From Paracoccus tibetensis (GTDB taxonomy: Bacteria; Pseudomonadota; Alphaproteobacteria; Rhodobacterales; Rhodobacteraceae), in contig NZ_FMVT01000021.1 in assembly GCF_900102505.1 (NCBI RefSeq), positions 1 through 37,585 of the forward strand: DNA of 37,585 bases, given 5' to 3'. A model generated the notes under the pieces. That model was not told where the DNA came from. It ran no database searches and saw only the letters and a program-made list of their open reading frames with translations. A program made the translations under genes and the position numbers. The stretch's first letter is position 1. Every line of letters begins with the position of its first letter. Below, in pieces: positions 31,488-37,585 of this stretch.

Positions 31488-32513
31488 TTACCTGGCCCGG
31501 ATTTTGAAAGATGAAAAGATACGCTGCTTGAGGTCGCTCAGTACGCCCCTCTTTTCATCATCAACACGAACTTTCGGCTTGATGCGAGAGCCTTTCATCC
31601 CGTCGATTTCTAAGACCGCATCGGCAATAAGATCGTACGACCGACCGATTACGTGCGGGGGCAGATAATCCTGCATGAAACTGGATACGTCCGCACCAAG
31701 CCCCGTCGCACTGGTGACCATGTCGACAAGCTCATCGAAGCTCCAAGCATGACATCCGATGTTCGACTTGAATATGTGGTTCTCGGCAGAGCCCTTCTTC
31801 TGCTGCTTGTTGCCTTCACCTATCAACCAACTGGGAAATACGACAGGTTTTCCAAGCGCCCAAGCCTCATAAACCATCGTGCCCCTGTCCGCGATTACAA
31901 CATCGGCGTCGAGCAGCTGTTCGAAAGTTGGCCTTCCCCCACCCCGGACGTTGGGATGGAGCGAGACTTCGAAGTCGAATATATCGGCCAGCTTCTCCTC
32001 ATACTCCATGAGGGCAGGATAGCTGGAAACGGCCAGTTTTCCTTTCTGAACCTCGCTCCCATGAGTGGGCGCCCAGAGCACCTTGATTTCGGAACGGGTG
32101 CTAGGCCTTTTCCTCTCTGGGCGCTTGGCGGCAGCTGCAAGCAGAGCATCGATCCGCGGCCATCCGACAACTTTGATCTGATGACTGTCCAGCTCGAGGC
32201 GCTTGTGCGCCAACAATTTCTGCTTGATCCAGAAACCTGGGACGCAGACCGCCTGGTATTTGTTGATCTCCAGACCGCCTTTTGGATCCTGCCGCAAGAG
32301 ATAGTTCTTATCTGCCACACCGTGCGACATCATCAGATGCGCACGACGATAAATGAAAAACGTGATGTTTATGAAGCCTCGCCGGGCTTTGACCTGCGCG
32401 CGGCTGTCGCCAGAGACCCCGACGGCACGGCTGATCCCATCTGCGAACTCATCCTCCAGCATCCGCAGATTTGGCGAGGATTGGTAGACGTAATGCAGCC
32501 CTTTGGAGTACAT
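31488..32513 (-). CDS. CDP-glycerol glycerophosphotransferase, TagB/TagF-like
   Basis: This 341-aa protein resembles the catalytic domain of teichoic-acid glycerophosphotransferases. Its motifs in order are LMMSHGVADKNYLL, IKVVGWPRIDALL, IKVLWAPTHGS, FEVSLHPNV and DADVVIADRGTMVYEAWALGKPVVFPSWL. The usual TDYSS is replaced by ADRGT, while the following glutamate is kept. It is likely to add one or more glycerol phosphates from CDP-glycerol to a membrane-linked glycan. The gene lies 22 bp downstream of tagD and surely shares its transcript. ATG 32513 falls inside a stretch that looks conserved; the in-frame codons just upstream read ISGRHG, so the annotated start may be a few residues late, or the 5' end has been clipped. 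Confidence 0.8.
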   Translation of the reverse strand: MYSKGLHYVYQSSPNLRMLEDEFADGISRAVGVSGDSRAQVKARRGFINITFFIYRRAHLMMSHGVADKNYLLRQDPKGGLEINKYQAVCVPGFWIKQKLLAHKRLELDSHQIKVVGWPRIDALLAAAAKRPERKRPSTRSEIKVLWAPTHGSEVQKGKLAVSSYPALMEYEEKLADIFDFEVSLHPNVRGGGRPTFEQLLDADVVIADRGTMVYEAWALGKPVVFPSWLIGEGNKQQKKGSAENHIFKSNIGCHAWSFDELVDMVTSATGLGADVSSFMQDYLPPHVIGRSYDLIADAVLEIDGMKGSRIKPKVRVDDEKRGVLSDLKQRIFSSFKIRAR

Positions 32514-32535
32514 GCCGTGACGTCCTGAAATGCAA

Positions 32536-32928
32536 TCAACCGATCGCGGTAATCATATCGCGAATCTGGGTACTCGAGATACCCGAGGTTCGCGGCATGT
32601 AGACCACGTCACATTGCGCTTTCAGAAAGTCGAACTTCCCCGTCCAATCATCACCCATGGTGAAGACATCAACATGGTAGAGCGCGACATCGTCGACCTT
32701 CTGCTCCCAAGTCCGTTCTGGGATGACCAGATCAACATAGCGTAATGCCTCGAGATCATGTTTTCGTTCCTCATAGCTGAAGAACGCGCGTTTGCCTTTT
32801 TCTGCGTTGAAATCATCTGTCGACAGCGCGACGATCAAATAGTCCCCAAGCGCACGAGCACGGCGTAACAGCCGGATGTGGCCGTGATGCAATGTGTCGA
32901 AGGTGCCGTAGGTAATGACGCGGCGCAT
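32536..32928 (-). CDS. tagD: Glycerol-3-phosphate cytidylyltransferase
   Basis: This 130-aa enzyme makes CDP-glycerol from CTP and sn-glycerol-3-phosphate. It has the full nucleotidyltransferase pattern: TYGTFDTLHHGH at 6-17, with the HxGH signature at H14-H17, MGDDW at 91-95 and RTSGISST at 113-120, equal to the RTEGISTT motif of TagD. Length equals that of Bacillus TagD (129 aa). It heads a two-gene minus-strand unit with the TagB/TagF-like gene, coupling donor synthesis to its use. Low GC compared with the exo core and the rarity of tagD in this type of organism suggest horizontal gain. The ribosome-binding site is poor (A-rich leader). Confidence 0.94.
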   Translation of the reverse strand: MRRVITYGTFDTLHHGHIRLLRRARALGDYLIVALSTDDFNAEKGKRAFFSYEERKHDLEALRYVDLVIPERTWEQKVDDVALYHVDVFTMGDDWTGKFDFLKAQCDVVYMPRTSGISSTQIRDMITAIG

Positions 32929-33361
32929 GCTTGTTTTTCTTTTCTATCAGGACGGCCTATTCAAGCCGACGTCGACACCTGGCTTTTGCTTGCGCTTTAT
33001 TTTAGAAGTTTTCCTTCTTCCAACAACAAGCGGATCGCTACGGGCGCACGTATCGGCGACGATACAATCAGTCATGCAGGGTTTCAACACCATGTCAGGA
33101 TGTGGCTGGCCGCCTGATGCACTCGTTGGGCGTCTTGGATGCGAACTTGCGACATGCCTAGGCAAGGAACTGCCGCACAGCCCTTTTGAGACATAAGGCG
33201 GATTACTCTGTTAAAGCCGCAACCCTCGGTTGACCCCTGCCGGCATGGCGCGGACGATGCCCGCAGCGCCTCAGGCGAAGGTGACCGAACTCTCCCGATC
33301 TGCTGTGGCGGCGCGCGCGAAAAGCGCTCAATCTGACAGGAAAGTTGCCATGGAGTGAAGA
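32929..33361. other. 433-bp gap without a gene, divergent regulatory region
   Basis: This gap separates leftward tagD from the rightward aminotransferase gene. The tagD side is AT-rich and the other side is GC-rich, so the composition boundary of the low-GC segment lies near 33200. Short frames here lack recognisable domains or ribosome-binding sites. No transposase remnant or target repeat was found at the boundary. Confidence 0.4.
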
Positions 33362-34522
33362 GTGCCCGATGTCGGTTTGAGAGAGTGGGTGGCCGTCGGA
33401 CGCGCCATCGCGAAGGGTCACCTGCTGCGCTACGATCCCAAGGCGGGCATCACTGCGCGCTTCGAGCGGGATCTTGGCGCGCTCACGGGCGCCAGGCATG
33501 TGCTGGCGGTGAACTCGGGGACGAGCGCGCTCGTGGCCGCGCTGGCAGCGGCCGGGATCGGGCCGGGCGACGAGGTGCTGGTGCCGGCCTATACCTGGAT
33601 GGCGACGGCCGCCGCGCCGGTGCAGGTCGGCGCCGTTCCGGTGCTGGTCGAGATCAACGAGACGCTCACCATCGATCCCGACGACATCCGCGCCAAGATC
33701 ACGCCCTACACGCGCGCGATCATGCCGGTGCACATGGTCAACGCGCCCTGCGACATGGACGCGATCATGTCGATCGCCCGGGAATATGGCCTTGTCGTCA
33801 TCGAGGACGCCTGCCAGGGCGTCGGGGTGCGCTACAAGGGCCGCCATTGCGGCGCCATCGGAGATCTGGGCGCCTTCAGCTTCAACAAGATGAAGAACAT
33901 GAACATCGGCGAGGGCGGCGCGGTGCTGACCAGCGACGAGCGGTATTTCATCCGCGCGCGCAGCTACCACGATCTCGGCTCGATGATCCGCCAGCACGGC
34001 GACCGGCTGAACGAGCCGGAATTCGTCGGCATGAACATGAAGGTGACCGAGATCGACGGCGCCATGCTGGAGGTCCAGTTGCGCAAGGTCGTCCCGATGC
34101 TGGAGCGGATGCGGAAGCGGCGGGCGGTCCTGGCCGAGATCCTGTCGCAGAGCCGGGAGTTCACGCTCACGCCGCATAACGATCCCGGCTCGGCCGTCAG
34201 CCTGTCGGTCCTGGCGCGGACGCGCGAGGAGGCCGTCGCGCTGACCGGGCGGCGCGGCATCCACAACCGGCTGCGCGACAGCTCCAAGCACATCTACACG
34301 AACTGGGAGCCGATCCTGCAGAAGCGCACCTTCCATCCGAAGATGAACCCCTGGGCCTGGGCCAAGCGCGACATCAGCTACACGCCGGACATGTGTCCGC
34401 GGACCCTGGATATCCTCGACCGGACCTGCATCGTGACGCTCGGCCTGCAATATCCGATGCCGCTGATGAAGATGGTCGCCCGCAAGCTGGCAGATCCAGG
34501 CCCGTCAGCGCGCTCCGCCTGA
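33362..34522 (+). CDS. DegT/DnrJ/EryC1-family PLP aminotransferase
   Basis: This 386-aa enzyme belongs to the sugar aminotransferase family, which transfers an amino group from glutamate or glutamine to a keto-sugar nucleotide or a keto-cyclitol. Key residues: AVNSGTSALVAAL at 49-61 (phosphate binding), VIEDACQGVG with D149 (pyridine contact), and SFNKMKNMNIGEGG with K178 as the likely Schiff-base lysine. It starts at GTG 33362, supported by GGAG seven bases upstream. No partner dehydratase or epimerase is encoded here. The GMC oxidoreductase gene converges with it, overlapping by 18 bp. An amino sugar in the polysaccharide would fit, but the substrate is unknown. Confidence 0.88.
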   Translation: MPDVGLREWVAVGRAIAKGHLLRYDPKAGITARFERDLGALTGARHVLAVNSGTSALVAALAAAGIGPGDEVLVPAYTWMATAAAPVQVGAVPVLVEINETLTIDPDDIRAKITPYTRAIMPVHMVNAPCDMDAIMSIAREYGLVVIEDACQGVGVRYKGRHCGAIGDLGAFSFNKMKNMNIGEGGAVLTSDERYFIRARSYHDLGSMIRQHGDRLNEPEFVGMNMKVTEIDGAMLEVQLRKVVPMLERMRKRRAVLAEILSQSREFTLTPHNDPGSAVSLSVLARTREEAVALTGRRGIHNRLRDSSKHIYTNWEPILQKRTFHPKMNPWAWAKRDISYTPDMCPRTLDILDRTCIVTLGLQYPMPLMKMVARKLADPGPSARSA

Positions 34523-36100
34523 GAGGACGCGCGCTGCGGCATGGGCTGCGGCGCGGGCGCTCAGCATCATGATCGTCAGCGTCGGATTGGACACGTGCTG
34601 GCGGGGAAAACACGCGCCGTCGGTGACATAGAGCCCCGGCACGTCCCAGCATTCGTTGTTCGTATCCACGACCGAGGTGGCAGGGTCCGTCCCCATCCGC
34701 GCCGTTCCGCATTCATGAACGCTCGTTCCGCCGGGAGACAGCGCGGTGTTCACCGAGAAATTCGCAAGGCCGAGGTCCGTCGCCAGCTGCCGGATGAGCT
34801 CGGCCTGGTAGCGCGCGATCTCTCGCTGCTGCTCGGAATGGCGGAAGCGGATGACCGGGATCGGGATGCCGTGGCGGTCGCGCCGCGAGGAAGACAGCGT
34901 CACCCGGTTCCAGGCGTCGGGCAGCATCTCGGCAAAGCAGACGATGTCCACGCGCGCCCCGCCGCCCCCGCGCGGATGGACGTGGATCTGCAGGCTCATG
35001 GCGCCATGCTGGGCATTCGGGGGCACGTGGATGCAGCGCCCCGGCTCGGACTGCTCTGGCCGGACCTCTCCGGCGACCGGCCAGATGCCGCTTCCGCTCA
35101 TGACGGCGTGATCCATCAGGTAGCGCCCGAGGGCGGGCGAGCCGGTGCCGGTGCCGGGCTTCTCGCCTTCCGGGCGGGACAGCAGGAGAATGCGCGTGCT
35201 CTCGATCGCCGAGGCGCAAAGGAAGACAATCGGCGCCAGCGAGGTTCGGACGTTCCCACTGCGGCTATCGATCCATTCGACGCCCTTGGCGGCGCCGGCC
35301 TCATCCTTCAGGACACGCCGCACCACCGCGCCGTCCTGGCATGTCAGCTGCCCCGATGCCGCCGCCCGCTCCAGCCACGGCACGGGCGCAGCATAGGTGC
35401 CGATGGCGGGGCGCGCCTGCGGCCAGCGCGACCGGATCGCCTCGATGATCGCGGTTTCCGAGCCGGTCGGCGTCAGGACCTCGGCCAGCGCGCTGTGATG
35501 CGGCCCCTGCCCGGCCTGCGCGCCGCCTTTCAGCTGCAGCCGCTCCTCGACCCAGAGATACCAGTCCTCGATGTCCTCGAGGCGAAACGGCCAATGGGCC
35601 TGCGCAGGATCCGCGCCTTCGGGACCCATCCCGGTCAGCCTGTAATACTGCCGGCCATGGCCCGGGATCATCATGCGCCCGCCGGGACGGCGCGAGCGGA
35701 ACCAGAGGAAGCGGCTCTCCTCCTCGGTCGCATAGGGATGGTCGCGATCGTCGATCAGCAGATCGGGCGCCAGCGCCCAGGCAAAGCACCGGGACTGCAC
35801 GGGTTGCCGCCCGCGGCCCAGAAGCCGGAAGGCCAGCTCTCCGTAGCGGGCAAGACGCGGAGGAAGCTTGCGCTCGGCCTCGACCTTTTCGAGGAACCTC
35901 GCCACGGCCGTCAGGGACCGGGTCTGCGGGTTGAGGGGCCGGGTCGCGGAGAGCCCCGCCTCGAGGACCAGGACCTTCAGGCCAGCATCGCAGAGCCGGG
36001 TGGCCGCGACGCCTCCAGCCGCGCCCGAACCCACGACGATGGCATCGAACCGGCTGTGGTCGGGAACGGGAGCACCCTCCCAGATACGTTCTGCCCTCAT
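34505..36100 (-). CDS. GMC-family FAD-dependent oxidoreductase
   Basis: This 531-aa flavoprotein shows the N-terminal FAD Rossmann motif FDAIVVGSGAAGGVAATRL near residues 18-36 and VLVLEAG. The C-terminal GMC region contains SVHECGTARMGTD, VVDTNNECWDVPGLYVTDGA and HVSNPTLTIMMLSARAA, including the active-site histidine and the asparagine of NPTLT. GMC enzymes oxidise alcohol groups of sugars, polyols, cyclitols or lipids. ATG 36100 is chosen because it places the FAD motif at the usual distance; upstream extension would use TTG. No signal peptide is visible, so it is probably cytoplasmic. It might generate a keto compound for the convergent aminotransferase, but this is only inference from position. 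Confidence 0.9.
   Translation of the reverse strand: MRAERIWEGAPVPDHSRFDAIVVGSGAAGGVAATRLCDAGLKVLVLEAGLSATRPLNPQTRSLTAVARFLEKVEAERKLPPRLARYGELAFRLLGRGRQPVQSRCFAWALAPDLLIDDRDHPYATEEESRFLWFRSRRPGGRMMIPGHGRQYYRLTGMGPEGADPAQAHWPFRLEDIEDWYLWVEERLQLKGGAQAGQGPHHSALAEVLTPTGSETAIIEAIRSRWPQARPAIGTYAAPVPWLERAAASGQLTCQDGAVVRRVLKDEAGAAKGVEWIDSRSGNVRTSLAPIVFLCASAIESTRILLLSRPEGEKPGTGTGSPALGRYLMDHAVMSGSGIWPVAGEVRPEQSEPGRCIHVPPNAQHGAMSLQIHVHPRGGGGARVDIVCFAEMLPDAWNRVTLSSSRRDRHGIPIPVIRFRHSEQQREIARYQAELIRQLATDLGLANFSVNTALSPGGTSVHECGTARMGTDPATSVVDTNNECWDVPGLYVTDGACFPRQHVSNPTLTIMMLSARAAAHAAARVLSGGAR
34506..34536. terminator. Inverted repeat in the overlap of two convergent genes
   Basis: CAGCGCGC at 34506-34513 pairs with GCGCGCTG at 34529-34536 across a 15-base loop. 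The stop codon of the aminotransferase gene (34520-34522) is in the loop and that of the GMC gene (34505-34507) overlaps the left arm. Convergent placement suggests a shared terminator, although no T-run is present. Confidence 0.45.
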
Positions 36101-36252
36101 GATGGCATGGCCTGCCCCCTGCCCCGCTTTCGTGATAAAAATTTGCGGATGAAGCGTGATAGGCAGATTTCCGCCATGGGGCAACCCTGCCCTTCGGGAA
36201 GTTGAAGTTCCCTGGGGAGTCGCCCCACCCTCTTTGAATTCGGCAATTTTAC

Positions 36253-36272
36253 ACTCTGGGAATTCTCAGAGT
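36253..36272. promoter_or_regulatory. Near-perfect 20-bp palindrome at the 3' end of parB-like gene
   Basis: ACTCTGGGAATTCTCAGAGT is palindromic at 18 of 20 positions and overlaps the stop codon of the ribbon-helix-helix gene. The core GAATTCTC resembles sites upstream of parA (AATTCTCGGAGT near 37340 and AATTCTC at 37364-37370). It may be part of the partition site or an operator. A terminator is less likely because the arms are AT-containing and no T-run follows. Confidence 0.4.
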
Positions 36273-36580
36273 TTCTCGCCTTTCACCAGGCCGCGGATGT
36301 GGTCTTCAAGATAGTCCTGCATCGAGATCCCGCGGCGCAAGAGCCAGATCTTGAACAGGGCATGCGTCTCGGGATCAAGCCCGAAGCTCGGCCGCGCCTC
36401 GGTCGCGGTGCGGGGCTTCGGCGGTCGTCCGCGTCGTGCAGGTGCCGCCCTGTCCTCGGGCTTGGGCGCGGGCCGCGCCACCTCCCCTGCCCCGCGCTGC
36501 CGCACCTCGCCGATGGGCGCCGGGCTCTCCGCCTCGGGATCGACCATGCCGTCAAACGAGAATCCGCCTTTCTTAGCCAT
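36266..36580 (-). CDS. parB: Ribbon-helix-helix partition partner of ParA (ParB/ParG-like)
   Basis: This 104-aa protein has a flexible, Pro/Ala/Arg-rich N-terminus (1-60) and a C-terminal ribbon-helix-helix-like segment at about 62-100 ([18 protein letters not shown], then [16 protein letters not shown]). Type Ib partition systems pair a short ParA with such a protein, which binds the centromere and represses the operon, while its N-terminal tail stimulates ParA ATPase. RRGRPPKPR at 49-57 resembles an AT-hook and could add minor-groove binding to the AT-rich repeats nearby. ATG 36580 overlaps the parA stop by 8 bp, implying translational coupling. There is no KorB/ParB-type HTH. The symbol is positional, not a claim of ParB homology. 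Confidence 0.78.
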   Translation of the reverse strand: MAKKGGFSFDGMVDPEAESPAPIGEVRQRGAGEVARPAPKPEDRAAPARRGRPPKPRTATEARPSFGLDPETHALFKIWLLRRGISMQDYLEDHIRGLVKGEKL

Positions 36581-37187
36581 CGAGCAGCCCCTGTATGTAG
36601 GTCCAAAGATCACGCGCCTCCTGGGCGGCCTTCTGGTCGCCCGCCTCGGTGACCCCCTGCCCCGTCGCCGCCGTCTCGGCATAGATGACGCGCATGGCGG
36701 CATTGACCGGCGCCACCTTGCCGTATTGCGCCAGGACCCGGCCTGCCTCCTCGGTCACCTTAGCACGAGGGGTCTGGGACAGGATGAAGGCGAAGTCCGA
36801 TCCCGCGCCCTTCGCGGCCCGAAGCGTGGCGCCCACCGCCCGCAGGTCGTGCGGCGACGGCCTGACCGGGATCAGCACCAGATCGGCCGCCGCCATGACG
36901 CTTTGCAGCCATTCCGGCGCGGCCGGCGGCGTGTCGATCAGCAGGAGGTCGAAGTGCTTGGCCAAGGCAGGCAGGGCCGCCTTCACCTCGTCCGGTGCGG
37001 GATCGCTGTCGGGCATGGCGGGCCATTCGCCCTCCCTGCCCTCCCACCATCCGCGCAGACTGCGCTGCGGATCAAGGTCGATCATCGCGACCCGCAAGCC
37101 ATCCTGCGATGCGGCCACGGCCATGTTGATCGCCGTGGTGGTTTTCCCTGCCCCGCCCTTCTGCGAGGCGATGACGATGCTCTTCAT
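36573..37187 (-). CDS. parA: ParA-family partition ATPase, type Ib
   Basis: This 204-aa ATPase positions and segregates the plasmid over the nucleoid. [16 protein letters not shown] near residues 8-23 is the deviant Walker A motif with signature lysine, [11 protein letters not shown] is the A' motif and [13 protein letters not shown] the Walker B region. Lack of an N-terminal HTH domain and short length make it type Ib, consistent with its ribbon-helix-helix partner. ATG 37187 is chosen because it follows GGTGGGG and starts directly at the first beta strand; a longer in-frame start is 27 codons upstream and would disrupt the family pattern. Expression is probably controlled by the dyads at 37250-37379. 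Confidence 0.94.
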   Translation of the reverse strand: MKSIVIASQKGGAGKTTTAINMAVAASQDGLRVAMIDLDPQRSLRGWWEGREGEWPAMPDSDPAPDEVKAALPALAKHFDLLLIDTPPAAPEWLQSVMAAADLVLIPVRPSPHDLRAVGATLRAAKGAGSDFAFILSQTPRAKVTEEAGRVLAQYGKVAPVNAAMRVIYAETAATGQGVTEAGDQKAAQEARDLWTYIQGLLDG

Positions 37188-37249
37188 GTCCCCACCTTTC
37201 TTGTAAGTTGAAGCACTCGTAAGGGCCAGCAGGCGCATATGCAAAGGCA

Positions 37250-37379
37250 GAAATTTACCGAGTGGCAAATTTCATGCGCGAAAGCGTCGAGGAGCGTTTA
37301 CTTTTCAGAGCGCTAAATTAAACGAGTTGCGAATCTCAAAATTCTCGGAGTGTCGATGCCTGCAATTCTCAACTCGTTT
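37250..37379. promoter_or_regulatory. AT-rich repeats upstream of parA (candidate parS/operator)
   Basis: GAAATTT at 37250-37256 and AAATTTC at 37267-37273 form a dyad around ACCGAGTGGC. Related elements follow: TTAAACGAGTTGCGAATCTC at 37318-37337, AAAATTCTCGGAGTGT at 37338-37353, and, inverted, GCAATTCTCAACTCGTTT at 37362-37379. The shared pattern is about AACGAGTTGxGAAT. In type Ib partition systems the centromere lies upstream of parA and is bound by the ribbon-helix-helix partner, so this is the best parS candidate. Confidence 0.55.
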
Positions 37380-37470
37380 TTCCTGCTAGGTCCAACGCTG
37401 AGGTCCTCTTGTTCTCAAGCATCTTCTTCATGAAAGGGCAGGCGGCATTCCTTCGACACCAATCCGCACC

Positions 37471-37500
37471 TGTTTCTTCTTTTTCTATTTCTTCCATTTC
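37471..37500 (+). other. Pyrimidine-rich AT tract beside the iterons
   Basis: A 30-base tract of almost only T and C ends at the junction (its last ten bases are also bases 1-10). It lies about 55 bp from the first iteron on the circle. Such tracts often flank the DNA-unwinding element in iteron origins. No clear DnaA box was found nearby, so the role is tentative. Confidence 0.35.
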
Positions 37501-37585
37501 AGGAACCGCAAGCTTCTGAACCAAAACGATGAATCCGTCTGAAAGTGACTTTCTGGGCGAGGTATCGTGACTTTTCGGGCGAGGT
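37491..37585. repeat. Terminal overlap marking a closed circle (copy 2)
   Basis: This segment is identical to bases 1-95 and includes iterons 1 and 2 again. It should be counted once when reconstructing the circle. Confidence 0.85.

Noticed and set aside
31653..32528. A 291-codon plus-strand frame opposite the TagB/TagF-like gene
   Set aside because: The opposing frame carries all glycerophosphotransferase motifs, while this one matches nothing.
1..37585. Insertion sequences, integrase, att sites or conjugation genes to explain the GC mosaic
   Set aside because: No transposase-, recombinase- or relaxase-like protein and no paired terminal inverted repeats with target duplications could be recognised.

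Overview
The window looks like one complete small circular replicon rather than a chromosomal slice. Bases 37491-37585 repeat bases 1-95 exactly, which is what a closed circle gives when it is linearised with a short overlap, so the plasmid is about 37,490 bp. High GC, strong G/C bias at third codon positions, a Rep_3-type RepA with iterons, and many proteins resembling the rhizobial Exo (succinoglycan) set point to an alphaproteobacterium. A Rhodobacterales host such as Paracoccus or a relative is my best inference. No tRNA, rRNA, transposase, integrase, phage gene, conjugation gene or CRISPR array was recognised.

Backbone (about 36.1 kb through the junction to 1.1 kb): a small type Ib ParA and a ribbon-helix-helix partner (parA-parB, minus strand) diverge from repA (plus strand). 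Between them lie an origin region with four tandem 19-bp iterons at a 22-bp period, a fifth direct copy, an inverted copy inside the start of repA, and a half-iteron inverted repeat just upstream of repA. AT-rich dyads flank parAB.

Exo-type exopolysaccharide region (1.3-25.0 kb): ExoO-like glycosyltransferases, GH16 depolymerase ExoK, polymerase ExoQ, flippase ExoT, further GT-A and GT-B glycosyltransferases, a PAP2 phosphatase, the coupled block exoL-exoA-exoM-exoP, an ExoX-like small membrane protein, and the priming transferase ExoY behind an AT-rich leader. After these come an ABC exporter, a translationally coupled GT2-GT2-acyltransferase trio and a CAP-domain protein ending in a CFI-box-like segment. 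Together they could prime a sugar on undecaprenyl phosphate (ExoY), extend it (ExoA/L/M/O-like), decorate it, flip it (ExoT), polymerise it with length control (ExoQ/ExoP) and trim it (ExoK). No outer-membrane polysaccharide exporter (ExoF/Wza type) and no common nucleotide-sugar synthesis genes are present, so the host chromosome or another replicon must supply them.

Phosphodiester-polymer region (25.2-33 kb): a Stealth-family sugar-phosphate transferase, a GT2-TagF-like fusion split by one in-frame TGA, a GT25-like transferase, a TagB/TagF-like CDP-glycerol glycerophosphotransferase and a TagD glycerol-3-phosphate cytidylyltransferase. These are the parts for making CDP-glycerol and putting glycerol phosphate or sugar phosphate on a glycan, a teichoic-acid-like chemistry in a Gram-negative EPS plasmid. 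Much of this segment has visibly lower GC than the exo core, suggesting separate acquisition. A DegT-family aminotransferase and a GMC oxidoreductase (33.4-36.1 kb), converging with an 18-bp overlap, complete the cargo.
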